A DNA stretch of 64,000 bases from assembly GCA_902541175.1 (NCBI GenBank), contig CACBPP010000001.1, positions 62,001 to 126,000 on the forward strand, written 5' to 3'. The notes beneath the pieces were generated by a model that made no database searches, was not told the origin of the DNA, and saw only the letters and a list, made by a program, of their open reading frames with translations. The number at the start of each line of letters is the position of its first letter. The stretch's first letter is position 1. This document shows positions 50,388 to 59,656 of this stretch, one piece after another. Position numbers and translations under genes: made by a program. This stretch comes from an uncultured SAR86 cluster bacterium (GTDB lineage Bacteria; Pseudomonadota; Gammaproteobacteria; Magnimaribacterales; D2472).

Positions 50388-52370
50388 TTATATGCTTAAT
50401 AATGGCGCAATTACAAGACTAACTATAGCCATTACATTTATTAAAATATTCATTGATGGTCCTGACGTATCTTTAAAAGGATCGCCTACTGTATCGCCTA
50501 CTACAGCTGCTGCGTGAGTATCAGAACCTTTTCCACCTAGGTTGCCCTTCTCAACATATTTTTTTGCATTATCCCAAGCACCTCCTGCATTCGCCATCAT
50601 AAGTGCGAGAGATACACATCCTAACAGCCCACCAGCGAGCATGCCTCCTAAAGCTTGAGCACCAAGACCAAAACCAACAATAGCTGGCATAGAAACTGCA
50701 ATTACTCCTGGTAACATCATTTTCTTTAATGCAGCTTTGGTTGCTATCTCAACACATTTTTCAGAGTCAGGCTCAGCTGTGCCTTCCATTAAGCCAGAGA
50801 TTTCTCTAAATTGTCTTCTGATCTCATTAATCATTTCAAATGCTGCATCACCAACAGCCGTCATTGTTATTGAAGAAACTAAAAACGGTATACAAACTCC
50901 AATAAACATTCCAACTAAAACAATTGGCTCTGTAAGTGCTAACGAAAATTCAGGATTTGCTACACCTACTACAGCTGAAAAAGCTGAAATTATTGCTAAA
51001 GCAGCTAACGCTGCAGCTCCAATTGCAAAACCTTTTCCGATTGCAGCAGTAGTATTTCCTAATTCATCAAGAGAGTCTGTAATTTCTCTTACTTCCTCAC
51101 CCATACCTGACATTTCAGCTATGCCGCCAGCATTGTCAGCAACCGGTCCATATGCATCTATTGCCATAGTTATTCCAACAGTAGCAAGCATACCAACAGC
51201 AGCAATTCCTACACCATAAATACCGGATAGTTGAGTTGAAGCAAGGATGATGCCTGCTAGAATAATAATAGGTACCACAACTGATTGCATTCCTACTGAT
51301 AAGCCTGAAATCATTACAGTTGCAGAACCTGTTTCTCCTGATTCAGCAATTTTCTTTACCGGACCTCCACCTGTGTAATATTCTGTAATAAGTCCAATCA
51401 ATACACCGCCAACAGCTCCAGCAATAACACACCACCATACATTCATTCCAACTCCGTCAAAAGAATTAATTATGAAATACGCCATAGCCACAAATATTAC
51501 TGGCGCTAAAAGAGTTCCAGATCTCAATGCACTTGCAGGTGCTTTTGCTGACTGAAGCTTAACTATAAATATTCCGATTATTGAAGCTATTAAACCAGTC
51601 GCAGCTAAAGCCAGTGGAAGCATCATCATATCTTGGTTTCCAAGCGTATAAGCTATTGCTATTGATGCAATCATGGAGCCGCAATATGACTCAAATATAT
51701 CTGAACCCATTCCAGCAACATCACCAACATTATCACCAACATTATCGGCAATAACGCCTGGATTTCTTGGATCATCTTCAGGAATACCAGCTTCAATCTT
51801 ACCAACGAGATCAGCTCCAACATCTGCACTCTTTGTAAAAATACCTCCACCTACTCTGGAAAAAAGTGCTACAACAGATGCTCCCATAGCAAAACCTTCA
51901 AGCTTATGAGGATCAATTTCAGCTGGGATATAGAAATAATATAATCCACCTAAACCAATGAGACCCAATGATGCAACACATAGACCCATTATAGAACCAC
52001 CATAAAAAGAAACCGATAAAGCTGCTGCTGGACCATCTTTTTGAGCTGCAGTTGCAGTTCTAACATTTGCTTTAGTAGCTGCATACATACCAATAAAACC
52101 TGCAACAGATGAGCATATTGCTCCAACAACAATAGAAATTGCTGTATAAGGTCCCAATGCATACCATGCTAGTAATACTATTACCGCGATAAATATGGAT
52201 AAATATTTATACTCTGTTTTCATGAAAGCGAGAGCTCCGGCATGAATCTGATCGCCTATTTTTTTTACGTTATCTTCGCCATCGGGATATTTCATGACAA
52301 GCTTATAAACAACAAATGCCATTATCATACCCAATATGCCAAGAGCTGGTGGAATGATTAAATTATCCAT
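50388..52370 (-). CDS. hppA: Membrane-bound proton/sodium-translocating pyrophosphatase
   Basis: [71 protein letters not shown]. Start trimmed from 52406 to ATG 52370. Confidence 0.96.
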   Translation of the reverse strand: MDNLIIPPALGILGMIMAFVVYKLVMKYPDGEDNVKKIGDQIHAGALAFMKTEYKYLSIFIAVIVLLAWYALGPYTAISIVVGAICSSVAGFIGMYAATKANVRTATAAQKDGPAAALSVSFYGGSIMGLCVASLGLIGLGGLYYFYIPAEIDPHKLEGFAMGASVVALFSRVGGGIFTKSADVGADLVGKIEAGIPEDDPRNPGVIADNVGDNVGDVAGMGSDIFESYCGSMIASIAIAYTLGNQDMMMLPLALAATGLIASIIGIFIVKLQSAKAPASALRSGTLLAPVIFVAMAYFIINSFDGVGMNVWWCVIAGAVGGVLIGLITEYYTGGGPVKKIAESGETGSATVMISGLSVGMQSVVVPIIILAGIILASTQLSGIYGVGIAAVGMLATVGITMAIDAYGPVADNAGGIAEMSGMGEEVREITDSLDELGNTTAAIGKGFAIGAAALAALAIISAFSAVVGVANPEFSLALTEPIVLVGMFIGVCIPFLVSSITMTAVGDAAFEMINEIRRQFREISGLMEGTAEPDSEKCVEIATKAALKKMMLPGVIAVSMPAIVGFGLGAQALGGMLAGGLLGCVSLALMMANAGGAWDNAKKYVEKGNLGGKGSDTHAAAVVGDTVGDPFKDTSGPSMNILINVMAIVSLVIAPLLSI

Positions 52371-52433
52371 ATAAAACCCCTTATTTTTAATAAAGCATTC
52401 TAGCAAATTATTCGAAACAAAAACGTTTTTTCT

Positions 52434-53690
52434 TTATTTATTAAATATGTTTTTGTCTAAAAGTTCTTCTGAATTTGCAACAACGCATGCCACCGCTGCA
52501 TCGCCAGAAACATTTACTGATGTTCTAATCATGTCGAGAATTCTATCAACCGCCAAGATTAATCCAATTGCATCGAGTGGAAGCCCTAATGAGCTCAAAA
52601 TAAGAGCTAATGTAATAGTTCCAGCAGATGGAACAGCAGCTGCTCCAATAGAAGCCACCATTGCAAGAAGAACTATTTGAATATATTCAATCATGGATAG
52701 ATCTACACCAACAGTGCTTGCAATAAACATAGTTGCCAGGCCCTGCATAATTGCAGTGCCATCCATATTTATTGTGGCTCCAACAGGAATTACGAATGAG
52801 GAAACGTCCTTTTTAACACCCAGTTCATCAGTTACCGTCTTAAGAGTAACTGGAATAGTTGCAGCACTTGATGATGTTGTAAACGCAAATAAAGCAACAT
52901 TTCTCATTTTTTTAAAGAAAATAATTGGATTTAAATTAGCAAATATTTTTAGTACTAATGAATATGTAAAAAATAAATGAAACAATAAAACGAAAATTAG
53001 TATCAAGACGTATTGAATTAAATCTCCAAAAATATTTAGCCCTTTATCCATTACATAACTACCCATCAAACAAAAAACACCAATTGGCGCAAAACTCATG
53101 ATGATTAAAACTATCTTCATAAAAACTATATTTAATCTTTCAAAATTTTTAGAAAGATTATCAGTAAGATTGTCAGTAAGATTTAGAGCGATGCCAAACA
53201 AAATACTTATGAAAACAATTCCCAACATATTATTTTCAACAAAAGCTCCAAAAATATTATTAGGAAAAACTTTTAAAACAGTATCATATAAACTGGCTTC
53301 GCCTGAGGGTGCGTTAAATGATGTAACTTCACCTTCATATCCAGAAATATTAAAAACCCATCCAAAAAATATTGCTATTACAACAGCAAAAGCGGTAGTT
53401 AATAAATAAAGCAGCACTGTTTTTGAGGCTATTGATCCAAGCTTAACCATGTTTGATAATGAAGAAATGCCAGAAACTAGAGAAAAGAAAACCAGAGGAA
53501 CTACTATTAACAAGAGTAGGTTCTTGAAAATTTGTCCGCCTAAGTTAAAAAGATATTTTTCTATGCCTAGAAAAACCGATTGAGAAATTGAATCTTGAAA
53601 ATAAAAGAAGATAGATGCTAAAAGTACACCTGAGAACATGCCCACCAAAACATTTCTTGTTAGATTTTTTGGAGGGTCTAATTGACTCAT
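52434..53690 (-). CDS. Dicarboxylate/amino acid:cation symporter (DAACS)
   Basis: FTTSSSAATIPVTLKTV, PVGATINMDGTAIMQG, DRILDMIRTSVNVSGDAAVACVV. Confidence 0.94.
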   Translation of the reverse strand: MSQLDPPKNLTRNVLVGMFSGVLLASIFFYFQDSISQSVFLGIEKYLFNLGGQIFKNLLLLIVVPLVFFSLVSGISSLSNMVKLGSIASKTVLLYLLTTAFAVVIAIFFGWVFNISGYEGEVTSFNAPSGEASLYDTVLKVFPNNIFGAFVENNMLGIVFISILFGIALNLTDNLTDNLSKNFERLNIVFMKIVLIIMSFAPIGVFCLMGSYVMDKGLNIFGDLIQYVLILIFVLLFHLFFTYSLVLKIFANLNPIIFFKKMRNVALFAFTTSSSAATIPVTLKTVTDELGVKKDVSSFVIPVGATINMDGTAIMQGLATMFIASTVGVDLSMIEYIQIVLLAMVASIGAAAVPSAGTITLALILSSLGLPLDAIGLILAVDRILDMIRTSVNVSGDAAVACVVANSEELLDKNIFNK

Positions 53691-53860
53691 GTTATCTCTA
53701 TCATATCAAAATCTTCTTTACCGACACCACACTCTGGACATAACCAATCTGCGGGAACATCTTCCCATGCGGTTCCAGGCTCAATTCCATCATCAGGCCA
53801 ACCTAATTCTTCATCATATATTAGTCCGCAGACAATACATTCCCATTTTTTATATTTCAT
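53687..53860 (-). CDS. Rubredoxin
   Basis: 57-aa ORF missing from the track: MKYKKWECIVCGLIYDEELGWPDDGIEPGTAWEDVPADWLCPECGVGKEDFDMIEIT. Two CxxC knuckles (CIVC, CPEC); ATGA overlap with the downstream symporter start. Confidence 0.96.
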   Translation of the reverse strand: MKYKKWECIVCGLIYDEELGWPDDGIEPGTAWEDVPADWLCPECGVGKEDFDMIEIT

Positions 53861-53930
53861 AAAGTGCTAAAAATTAAGTTATTTCGTTTATAACAAGGAG
53901 GCTATAATATCAGATTTAACCGTTAAATTA

Positions 53931-54422
53931 ATGAAGCTAAAGCAAAAATCTTCTTGGATAACTTATAAAGAAATGTTGAATATAGTCAAAAATGACTCTG
54001 TAAAGTCTTGGCTAACTGAAAATGGTCCAATTACAAAAAGGATTTCTGTAAATGAAGATTTCGAGTTAACTTTAATACGTGACGAAATTGATAAAGTTGA
54101 TGAAATGGATAAAAAATATTTAGATAACGAAGTTGGAGACATAAAGGTAAGAGAGGTTATCTTATTAGGCAATAAAATTCCCAAGGTTTACGCTAAATCA
54201 CTAATACCCATTAATACGATTGAAAATGGATTTTCTAAACTAGGAAGTCTGGGAACCAAACCTTTGGGAGACATCTTATTTGAAAAAAATATATTTAATA
54301 AGATTGAAGTTATTTATTCTACTTTCTCAGATGAAATTAGCATATTTTGGGGCAGAAAAACGAAGTACTTAGTTAAGAGCCTTCCCTTTTCAGTCATGGA
54401 AATTTTTTTATTAGAAGAATGA
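53931..54422 (+). CDS. ubiC: Chorismate lyase
   Basis: SWLTENGPITKRIS...VREVILLGNKIPKVYAKSLIP...LGSKPLGD-like; precedes ubiA. Confidence 0.85.
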   Translation: MKLKQKSSWITYKEMLNIVKNDSVKSWLTENGPITKRISVNEDFELTLIRDEIDKVDEMDKKYLDNEVGDIKVREVILLGNKIPKVYAKSLIPINTIENGFSKLGSLGTKPLGDILFEKNIFNKIEVIYSTFSDEISIFWGRKTKYLVKSLPFSVMEIFLLEE

Positions 54423-55273
54423 TAAATAAAATTTACTCTTTTGTAGAGATTGCAAGACTTGATAAGCCGATAGGTATTTATCTTTTGCTTTGGCCGTCTT
54501 TATTAGGGTATGTGTTAGCAGGAATAAATTCAGAGCTAGAGTTTAAAAACTTTCTAATTGTGGTCTTTGGCTCTATCTTAGTTCGATCTTGTGGCTGTGT
54601 TATTAATGATATTAGTGACTATAAGATAGATAGGCTTGTAAAAAGAACTTTAAACAGGCCTCTCGCATTGGGTTCAATTTCTTTAATTGAAGCGTGGTTA
54701 TTTTTCCTAGCCTTAAGTGTTATGTCATTGTTGCTTTTGTTTGAAACAAATTCTCTTACTATAAAGATCTCTATATTTTTTGCTTTTTTAATAATTTTGT
54801 ACCCTCTTACAAAAAGATTCTTTGTTGCGCCACAGTTCATTCTTGGAATTACATTTGGATCTGGTTCAATTATTGCTTATTCACTTGAATCGAATATCTT
54901 CTCTATGTCACTAGCGATTTTATATTCTGGAATAATTGCGTGGATAATAAGTTTTGATACCTATTACGCTATGGAAGATAAAAATGATGACGAACAGATA
55001 GGTGTAAATTCTACAGCAATTTTATGGGGCAATAATTCAATAATATATTCGAAAATACTTCATATATTCTTTTACATGTGTCTTTTAACTGTAGGATTGA
55101 TTAATAATTTTTCATACCTTTTTTTCTTGTTCTTTTTCGTACTCATCTATCTTTTTTTTCATCAGTCAAGAATTATCAAAGAAGAGAAATATATCGAAGC
55201 ATTTAAAATTAATAATTGGGTTGGTATTGTGGCTCTTGCTAGTTTTACATTTGAAATAATTTACTTGGGTTAA
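54419..55273 (+). CDS. ubiA: 4-hydroxybenzoate octaprenyltransferase
   Basis: RLDKPIGIYLLLWPSLLGYVLAG, CVINDISDYKIDRLVKRTLNRPL, DTYYAMEDKNDDEQIGVNSTA. Confidence 0.95.
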   Translation: MINKIYSFVEIARLDKPIGIYLLLWPSLLGYVLAGINSELEFKNFLIVVFGSILVRSCGCVINDISDYKIDRLVKRTLNRPLALGSISLIEAWLFFLALSVMSLLLLFETNSLTIKISIFFAFLIILYPLTKRFFVAPQFILGITFGSGSIIAYSLESNIFSMSLAILYSGIIAWIISFDTYYAMEDKNDDEQIGVNSTAILWGNNSIIYSKILHIFFYMCLLTVGLINNFSYLFFLFFFVLIYLFFHQSRIIKEEKYIEAFKINNWVGIVALASFTFEIIYLG

Positions 55274-56410
55274 ATGAGTACTAATTTAAGTTTTGTTGAT
55301 AATTTTGATTCAATAGATGAAGCTCAGTTTTGTAAATTAATACGAAAGAATGATGCTCCTTTTATCCAATATTCTTTTTTAAAGGCACTTGAAAATTCAG
55401 GGTGTGTTGGAAGAGACTTGGGCTGGACTCCCAAACATCTAGTGAAATCAAATGAAAATGTTTTAAGTGGTTTCATGCCAATGTATATAAAAAATAATAG
55501 TCATGGTGAGTTCGTTTTTGATCACTCATGGTCATATGCTTTAAATAGAGCGGGAAGAAATTATTATCCTAAATTACTTACTGCTATACCTTTTACCCCA
55601 TGTGAGACTAGAAAAATTATCACTGAATCAAATACAAATGAATATGTTGAGAAAATAATTGAATTTATGGAAGAAAAAAATATTGAATCTTGGCATGTCC
55701 TCTACCCGGATGCAGATTTAAAAGAATTATTTCTTGAAAATAAACTTATAGAACGTTTTGGATATAAATTTATATGGAAAAATAAAGAATATGAGACATT
55801 TAATGACTACCTAAATATTTTTAAATCGAGACAAAGAAAAAACATTAAGAACGAAAGAAAAAAAATATCTGACTTAAATATTTCTTTCCAAATAAAAGAA
55901 AGTGATTCTTTGACAATTGAAGACTGGGAGGAGTTTTTCAAATTTTATAGAAATACATATGAAGAAAGATTACAAAGACCCTATCTAAATATCGATTTCT
56001 TTAAAGAAATTCATAAATTCAAAAAAACCCTTAAGCCCGTTATTTTTTTTGCAGTGCATAATGATAAAAAAATAGCTGGATCATTGTGTTTCATAGGTAA
56101 TGACACCCTATATGGACGGCATTGGGGATCTTCCTTCAACATTGATTCACTTCATTTTGAAACCTGTTTTTATCAAGGTATAGAATTTTGTATTAATAAA
56201 AAAATAAAATACTTTGATCCGGGTGTTCAAGGTGAACATAAAATAAGAAGAGGATTTGAGCCAAAAAGGACTAGCTCATTCCACTACATCAAAGAAAATG
56301 ATTTTAGAAATGCAATAATTGAGTTTTGCGAGAAAGAGAAAATTGAAATTAATAGATATCTCAAAGCATGTGAGAGATATACACCTTTTAATAAAGAATA
56401 TAAAATTTAA
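55274..56410 (+). CDS. GNAT/FemAB-like N-acyltransferase (DUF482 type)
   Basis: PFIQYSFLKALENSGCVGRDLGWTPKHL...GRHWGSSFNIDSLHFETCFYQGIEFCI...FDPGVQGEHKIRRGFEP. Confidence 0.88.
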   Translation: MSTNLSFVDNFDSIDEAQFCKLIRKNDAPFIQYSFLKALENSGCVGRDLGWTPKHLVKSNENVLSGFMPMYIKNNSHGEFVFDHSWSYALNRAGRNYYPKLLTAIPFTPCETRKIITESNTNEYVEKIIEFMEEKNIESWHVLYPDADLKELFLENKLIERFGYKFIWKNKEYETFNDYLNIFKSRQRKNIKNERKKISDLNISFQIKESDSLTIEDWEEFFKFYRNTYEERLQRPYLNIDFFKEIHKFKKTLKPVIFFAVHNDKKIAGSLCFIGNDTLYGRHWGSSFNIDSLHFETCFYQGIEFCINKKIKYFDPGVQGEHKIRRGFEPKRTSSFHYIKENDFRNAIIEFCEKEKIEINRYLKACERYTPFNKEYKI

Positions 56411-56412
56411 GA

Positions 56413-56835
56413 ATGATTAAATCTCTGCCAAAAACAAGTCATCAGTTGGCTGTATGCGAAGCTAACTTTTTAAGGTTAAAGAAAATCCTAAATAATTTTT
56501 CTGTAAATAAATATTTGTTTGAAACGATTAATCCTGACTCTTCATCTAATCCAATATCCTTTAGCGTAATTCATAGAACAAAACATACATTAATAATTGA
56601 AGCTAAACAGAAAATTAAATTAAAAAAGATGGAAGGTCTTATTATCAGAATACAAATTTCTTTAGATGCTAAATTAGCTGAAGTTATATCTTTTCAGGGA
56701 GAGAGAGCAGTTCCATATTTTATGAAAGTTCTTAAAACGCAATCACGAGACGAAAAAATACAACAAAATAGATTCTTAACTGAATGGCTGGAGAACATTT
56801 TTGCAAATGGAATAAATCCTCAATTTAAAATTTGA
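56413..56835 (+). CDS. DUF1249 family protein
   Basis: CEANFLRLKKIL...AEVISFQGERAVPY...FLTEWLENIF; upstream of a YqiA homologue. Confidence 0.8.
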   Translation: MIKSLPKTSHQLAVCEANFLRLKKILNNFSVNKYLFETINPDSSSNPISFSVIHRTKHTLIIEAKQKIKLKKMEGLIIRIQISLDAKLAEVISFQGERAVPYFMKVLKTQSRDEKIQQNRFLTEWLENIFANGINPQFKI

Positions 56836-57407
56836 TGGTAAAAACAATTTTATATTTTCATGGATTTGCCTCTTCTTCAGATTCAGATAAAGCAAAAATT
56901 ATTAAGAGTTATATATCAAAAATTTCTAAAAAAATAAAAATATTTACTCCAGATCTTAGCAATAATTTTAAAGAAGCAAATAATCAGATAACAAAACTCA
57001 TTGACGAGAATGAGAAAGATTATGTATTCATGGGAAGTTCTTTGGGTGGATACTATGCTAATTTTTTTGGAAGCATTAATAAATCAAAAGTTATCTTAAT
57101 TAATCCAGCTATTCCTCCATTAAAAGGTTTTGAGGAATACCTTGGTGAAAATGAAAATTATTCGACTGGAGAAAAATTTATCGTTACCAAGGATGATATA
57201 AAATTTTTAAGATCACTTGTAACAAAAAAATTTAATAATCAAAAAAATACATTAGTCTTTCTAGAATCCGGAGATGAAGTGCTTAATTATGTTGAGGCTG
57301 CTAAATACTTTTTAGGGTCAAATATAGACATAACATATGGTGGTAGCCATTCATATGAATCCATTACAGATAAACTAGAAAAAATTGCCAGATTTATAGG
57401 AATTTAA
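56832..57407 (+). CDS. YqiA/YcfP family alpha/beta-hydrolase
   Basis: ILYFHGFASSSDSDKAKII...FMGSSLGGYYANFFG...GGSHSYESI. Confidence 0.9.
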   Translation: MMVKTILYFHGFASSSDSDKAKIIKSYISKISKKIKIFTPDLSNNFKEANNQITKLIDENEKDYVFMGSSLGGYYANFFGSINKSKVILINPAIPPLKGFEEYLGENENYSTGEKFIVTKDDIKFLRSLVTKKFNNQKNTLVFLESGDEVLNYVEAAKYFLGSNIDITYGGSHSYESITDKLEKIARFIGI

Positions 57408-57442
57408 TTAATTGAACTGAAATTGAACAAAAAACTTCCTTT

Positions 57443-57459
57443 TGCACAGAATTAATGCA
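57443..57459. promoter_or_regulatory. Candidate NtrC-type operator upstream of glutamine synthetase
   Basis: TGCACAGAATTAATGCA: 17-bp dyad resembling the NtrC consensus TGCAC-N7-GTGCA-like arrangement; further TGCA half-sites at 57478 and 57497. Confidence 0.35.
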
Positions 57460-57550
57460 TAATATTACCTATATTAGTGCAAATATATCAATTTAATGCA
57501 TTAATAGTATATTTAATCAAAATTATATTTTACATTTGTAGGAGAAATAA

Positions 57551-58522
57551 ATGAAAACATACGAATATATTTGGCTTGATGGTTATCAACCTGAGCCATC
57601 GATGAGAAGTAAAGTTAAAGCGACTAGGGATGAAACACCACCTGAATGGTCATTTGATGGATCTTCAACTCAACAAGCAGAGGGAGGAAGTTCAGACTGT
57701 TTACTTTTACCAGTTCAAACATATGAAAATCCAAATGGGCATGATCTAGTTATGACACAAGTTCAAGCAGCTGACCACACTACTCATCCATCAAATTTTA
57801 GAGCAGCTGCAGCTGAAGTTGTCACAGATGAATGGTGGTTTGGGTTTGAACAAGAGTACTTTTTTACTGATCCTGAAACTGGTGAACCATTGGGATGGGA
57901 AAATGGAGAGCCTGGTCCTCAAGGTCCATACTATTGTGCGGTTGGGGCTGGAAATGTTTCTGGAAGAGAAGTTTCTGATGCTCACCTAATGGCTTGCTTG
58001 GATCTAGGAATAGAATTAACTGGAACTAATGCTGAAGTTGCAATAGGTCAATGGGAATATCAATGTTTTGGTAAAGGTATTAAAGCTGCCGATGATCTTT
58101 GGGTAAGCCGATACATGTTGTATAAGATTGCTGAAGAATTTGGTGTTGGTGTAAATATCCATCCAAAGCCAAAAACTGGTGATTGGAACGGATCAGGCAT
58201 GCATACAAATTTCTCAAATGAAGCAATGCGAACTGGAGGAAGTGAAGAACTCTACTCATCAATTTGCGATAAGCTTGGTGAAGTTCATGAAGAAGGTATT
58301 GCGTCTTATGGTTCTGATAATGACATGAGACTTACTGGACTACATGAAACTCAAAGCATTGAAAAATTTTCATATGGTGTAAGTGACAGAGGAGCTAGTA
58401 TAAGAATCCCTGTTGCCACGGTTGAGAATGGCTGGAACGGATATCTTGAAGATAGAAGACCTGCTTCAAATGCTGATCCATATAAAATCCTATCTCATAT
58501 AGTAGGAACTCTCTCTAAGTAA
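57551..58522 (+). CDS. Type II (eukaryotic-type) glutamine synthetase, GSII
   Basis: 323 aa; PEWSFDGSSTQQAEGGSSDCLLLPV, FGFEQEYFF, PQGPYYCAVGAGNVSGRE, NGSGMHTNFSNEAMR, RPASNADPYKI are GSII rather than GSI hallmarks. Strong RBS AGGAG. Confidence 0.95.
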   Translation: MKTYEYIWLDGYQPEPSMRSKVKATRDETPPEWSFDGSSTQQAEGGSSDCLLLPVQTYENPNGHDLVMTQVQAADHTTHPSNFRAAAAEVVTDEWWFGFEQEYFFTDPETGEPLGWENGEPGPQGPYYCAVGAGNVSGREVSDAHLMACLDLGIELTGTNAEVAIGQWEYQCFGKGIKAADDLWVSRYMLYKIAEEFGVGVNIHPKPKTGDWNGSGMHTNFSNEAMRTGGSEELYSSICDKLGEVHEEGIASYGSDNDMRLTGLHETQSIEKFSYGVSDRGASIRIPVATVENGWNGYLEDRRPASNADPYKILSHIVGTLSK

Positions 58523-58535
58523 TTTTGATTATGTT

Positions 58536-58570
58536 TTTCTGCTCTATTTCTAAAATAGAGCAGAAATTTT
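58536..58570 (+). terminator. Rho-independent terminator/attenuator between GSII and ntrB
   Basis: TTTCTGCTCTATTT-CTA-AAATAGAGCAGAAA then TTTT: perfect 14-bp stem, 3-nt loop. Confidence 0.8.
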
Positions 58571-58573
58571 GAG

Positions 58574-59656
58574 ATGAAAATGAATACTGAAAAACTTTCC
58601 TTTTTAAATCAACTTGAAACTGAAATTATTATTTTAGACAGGGAACTTTTTATTATTTGGTTAAATGACTCTGCTCTTAATAAAGGCTGGGTTTTGAACT
58701 CAAAAAAAGACAAAAATTTAATAACGGATCAGTTCTCAGAAGAAACAAATGGAGCATTGATAAATCTTTTAAAGAAAACAATTGAGAAAAATGGTGCTAA
58801 AACTAAAAGAGACTTTGAAATAATAACTGCTGCAGATACTAAAAGAACCATTGACTTAACTGTATCTTGGAATAATGAAAATGAATGTTTGATTCTTGAA
58901 ATATTATGCGTTGATAATCTTAATAAAATAATAGACTCAACAAAAACATTTTCTACACAAAAAATTGCTGCAAATTTAGCAAGAACTCTCGCTCATGAAG
59001 TTAAGAATCCACTATCTGGCATAAGAGGAAGTGCTCAAATTTTAAGCAAAAAATTAACAGATGATTATTCAGAAAAGTTCTTAAAAATAATTATTGATGA
59101 GACTGATAGATTAAATTCCATTGTTACAAAAATCTTAACTCCACCCTCAAAACCAAATCTAAGCATGTTTAACATTCATTCTGCTTTAGAAAAAGTTTAT
59201 GCTCTTGCAGAAGCAGATAAGGAAAATAAAATTAATCTTATTAGAGATTATGATCCTAGCATTCCTGAAATTAATGGAGATGAAAACTTATTTGTTCAAG
59301 CAATTTTAAATATAGTTAAAAATGCTCAACAGGCAATAGAAAATATTGAAGATCCCAATATCACCATTAAATCTAGAATTGAATATGGAAAGCCAATTAA
59401 TGGAGTGGTTCATCAAACAATTTGTTCTATTGAGATTATTGATAATGGTCCTGGAATTCCTCAGGAACTTCATGATCAAGTATTCTTTCCAATGGTTTCT
59501 GTAAAAGAAAATGGATCTGGTTTAGGTTTAACAATTGCACAAGATATAATAAGAATTCATGGAGGTGGCATCATTTTTAGATCAAATCCTGGGGAGACAA
59601 TTTTTGCAATACAAATCCCTATTAAAATAGAGGATAAGGAGGCAAAAATTGCATAA
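58574..59656 (+). CDS. glnL: Nitrogen regulation sensor histidine kinase NtrB
   Basis: ARTLAHEVKNPLSGIRGSAQIL (H-box), NIVKNAQQAIEN, DNGPGIP, ENGSGLGLTIAQDIIRIHGG. Confidence 0.95.
   Translation: MKMNTEKLSFLNQLETEIIILDRELFIIWLNDSALNKGWVLNSKKDKNLITDQFSEETNGALINLLKKTIEKNGAKTKRDFEIITAADTKRTIDLTVSWNNENECLILEILCVDNLNKIIDSTKTFSTQKIAANLARTLAHEVKNPLSGIRGSAQILSKKLTDDYSEKFLKIIIDETDRLNSIVTKILTPPSKPNLSMFNIHSALEKVYALAEADKENKINLIRDYDPSIPEINGDENLFVQAILNIVKNAQQAIENIEDPNITIKSRIEYGKPINGVVHQTICSIEIIDNGPGIPQELHDQVFFPMVSVKENGSGLGLTIAQDIIRIHGGGIIFRSNPGETIFAIQIPIKIEDKEAKIA

Noticed and set aside
50737-51219. 160-aa plus-strand ORF
   Set aside because: Antisense shadow ORF of hppA; Ala/Ile/Thr-rich composition expected from the reverse complement of a membrane protein.
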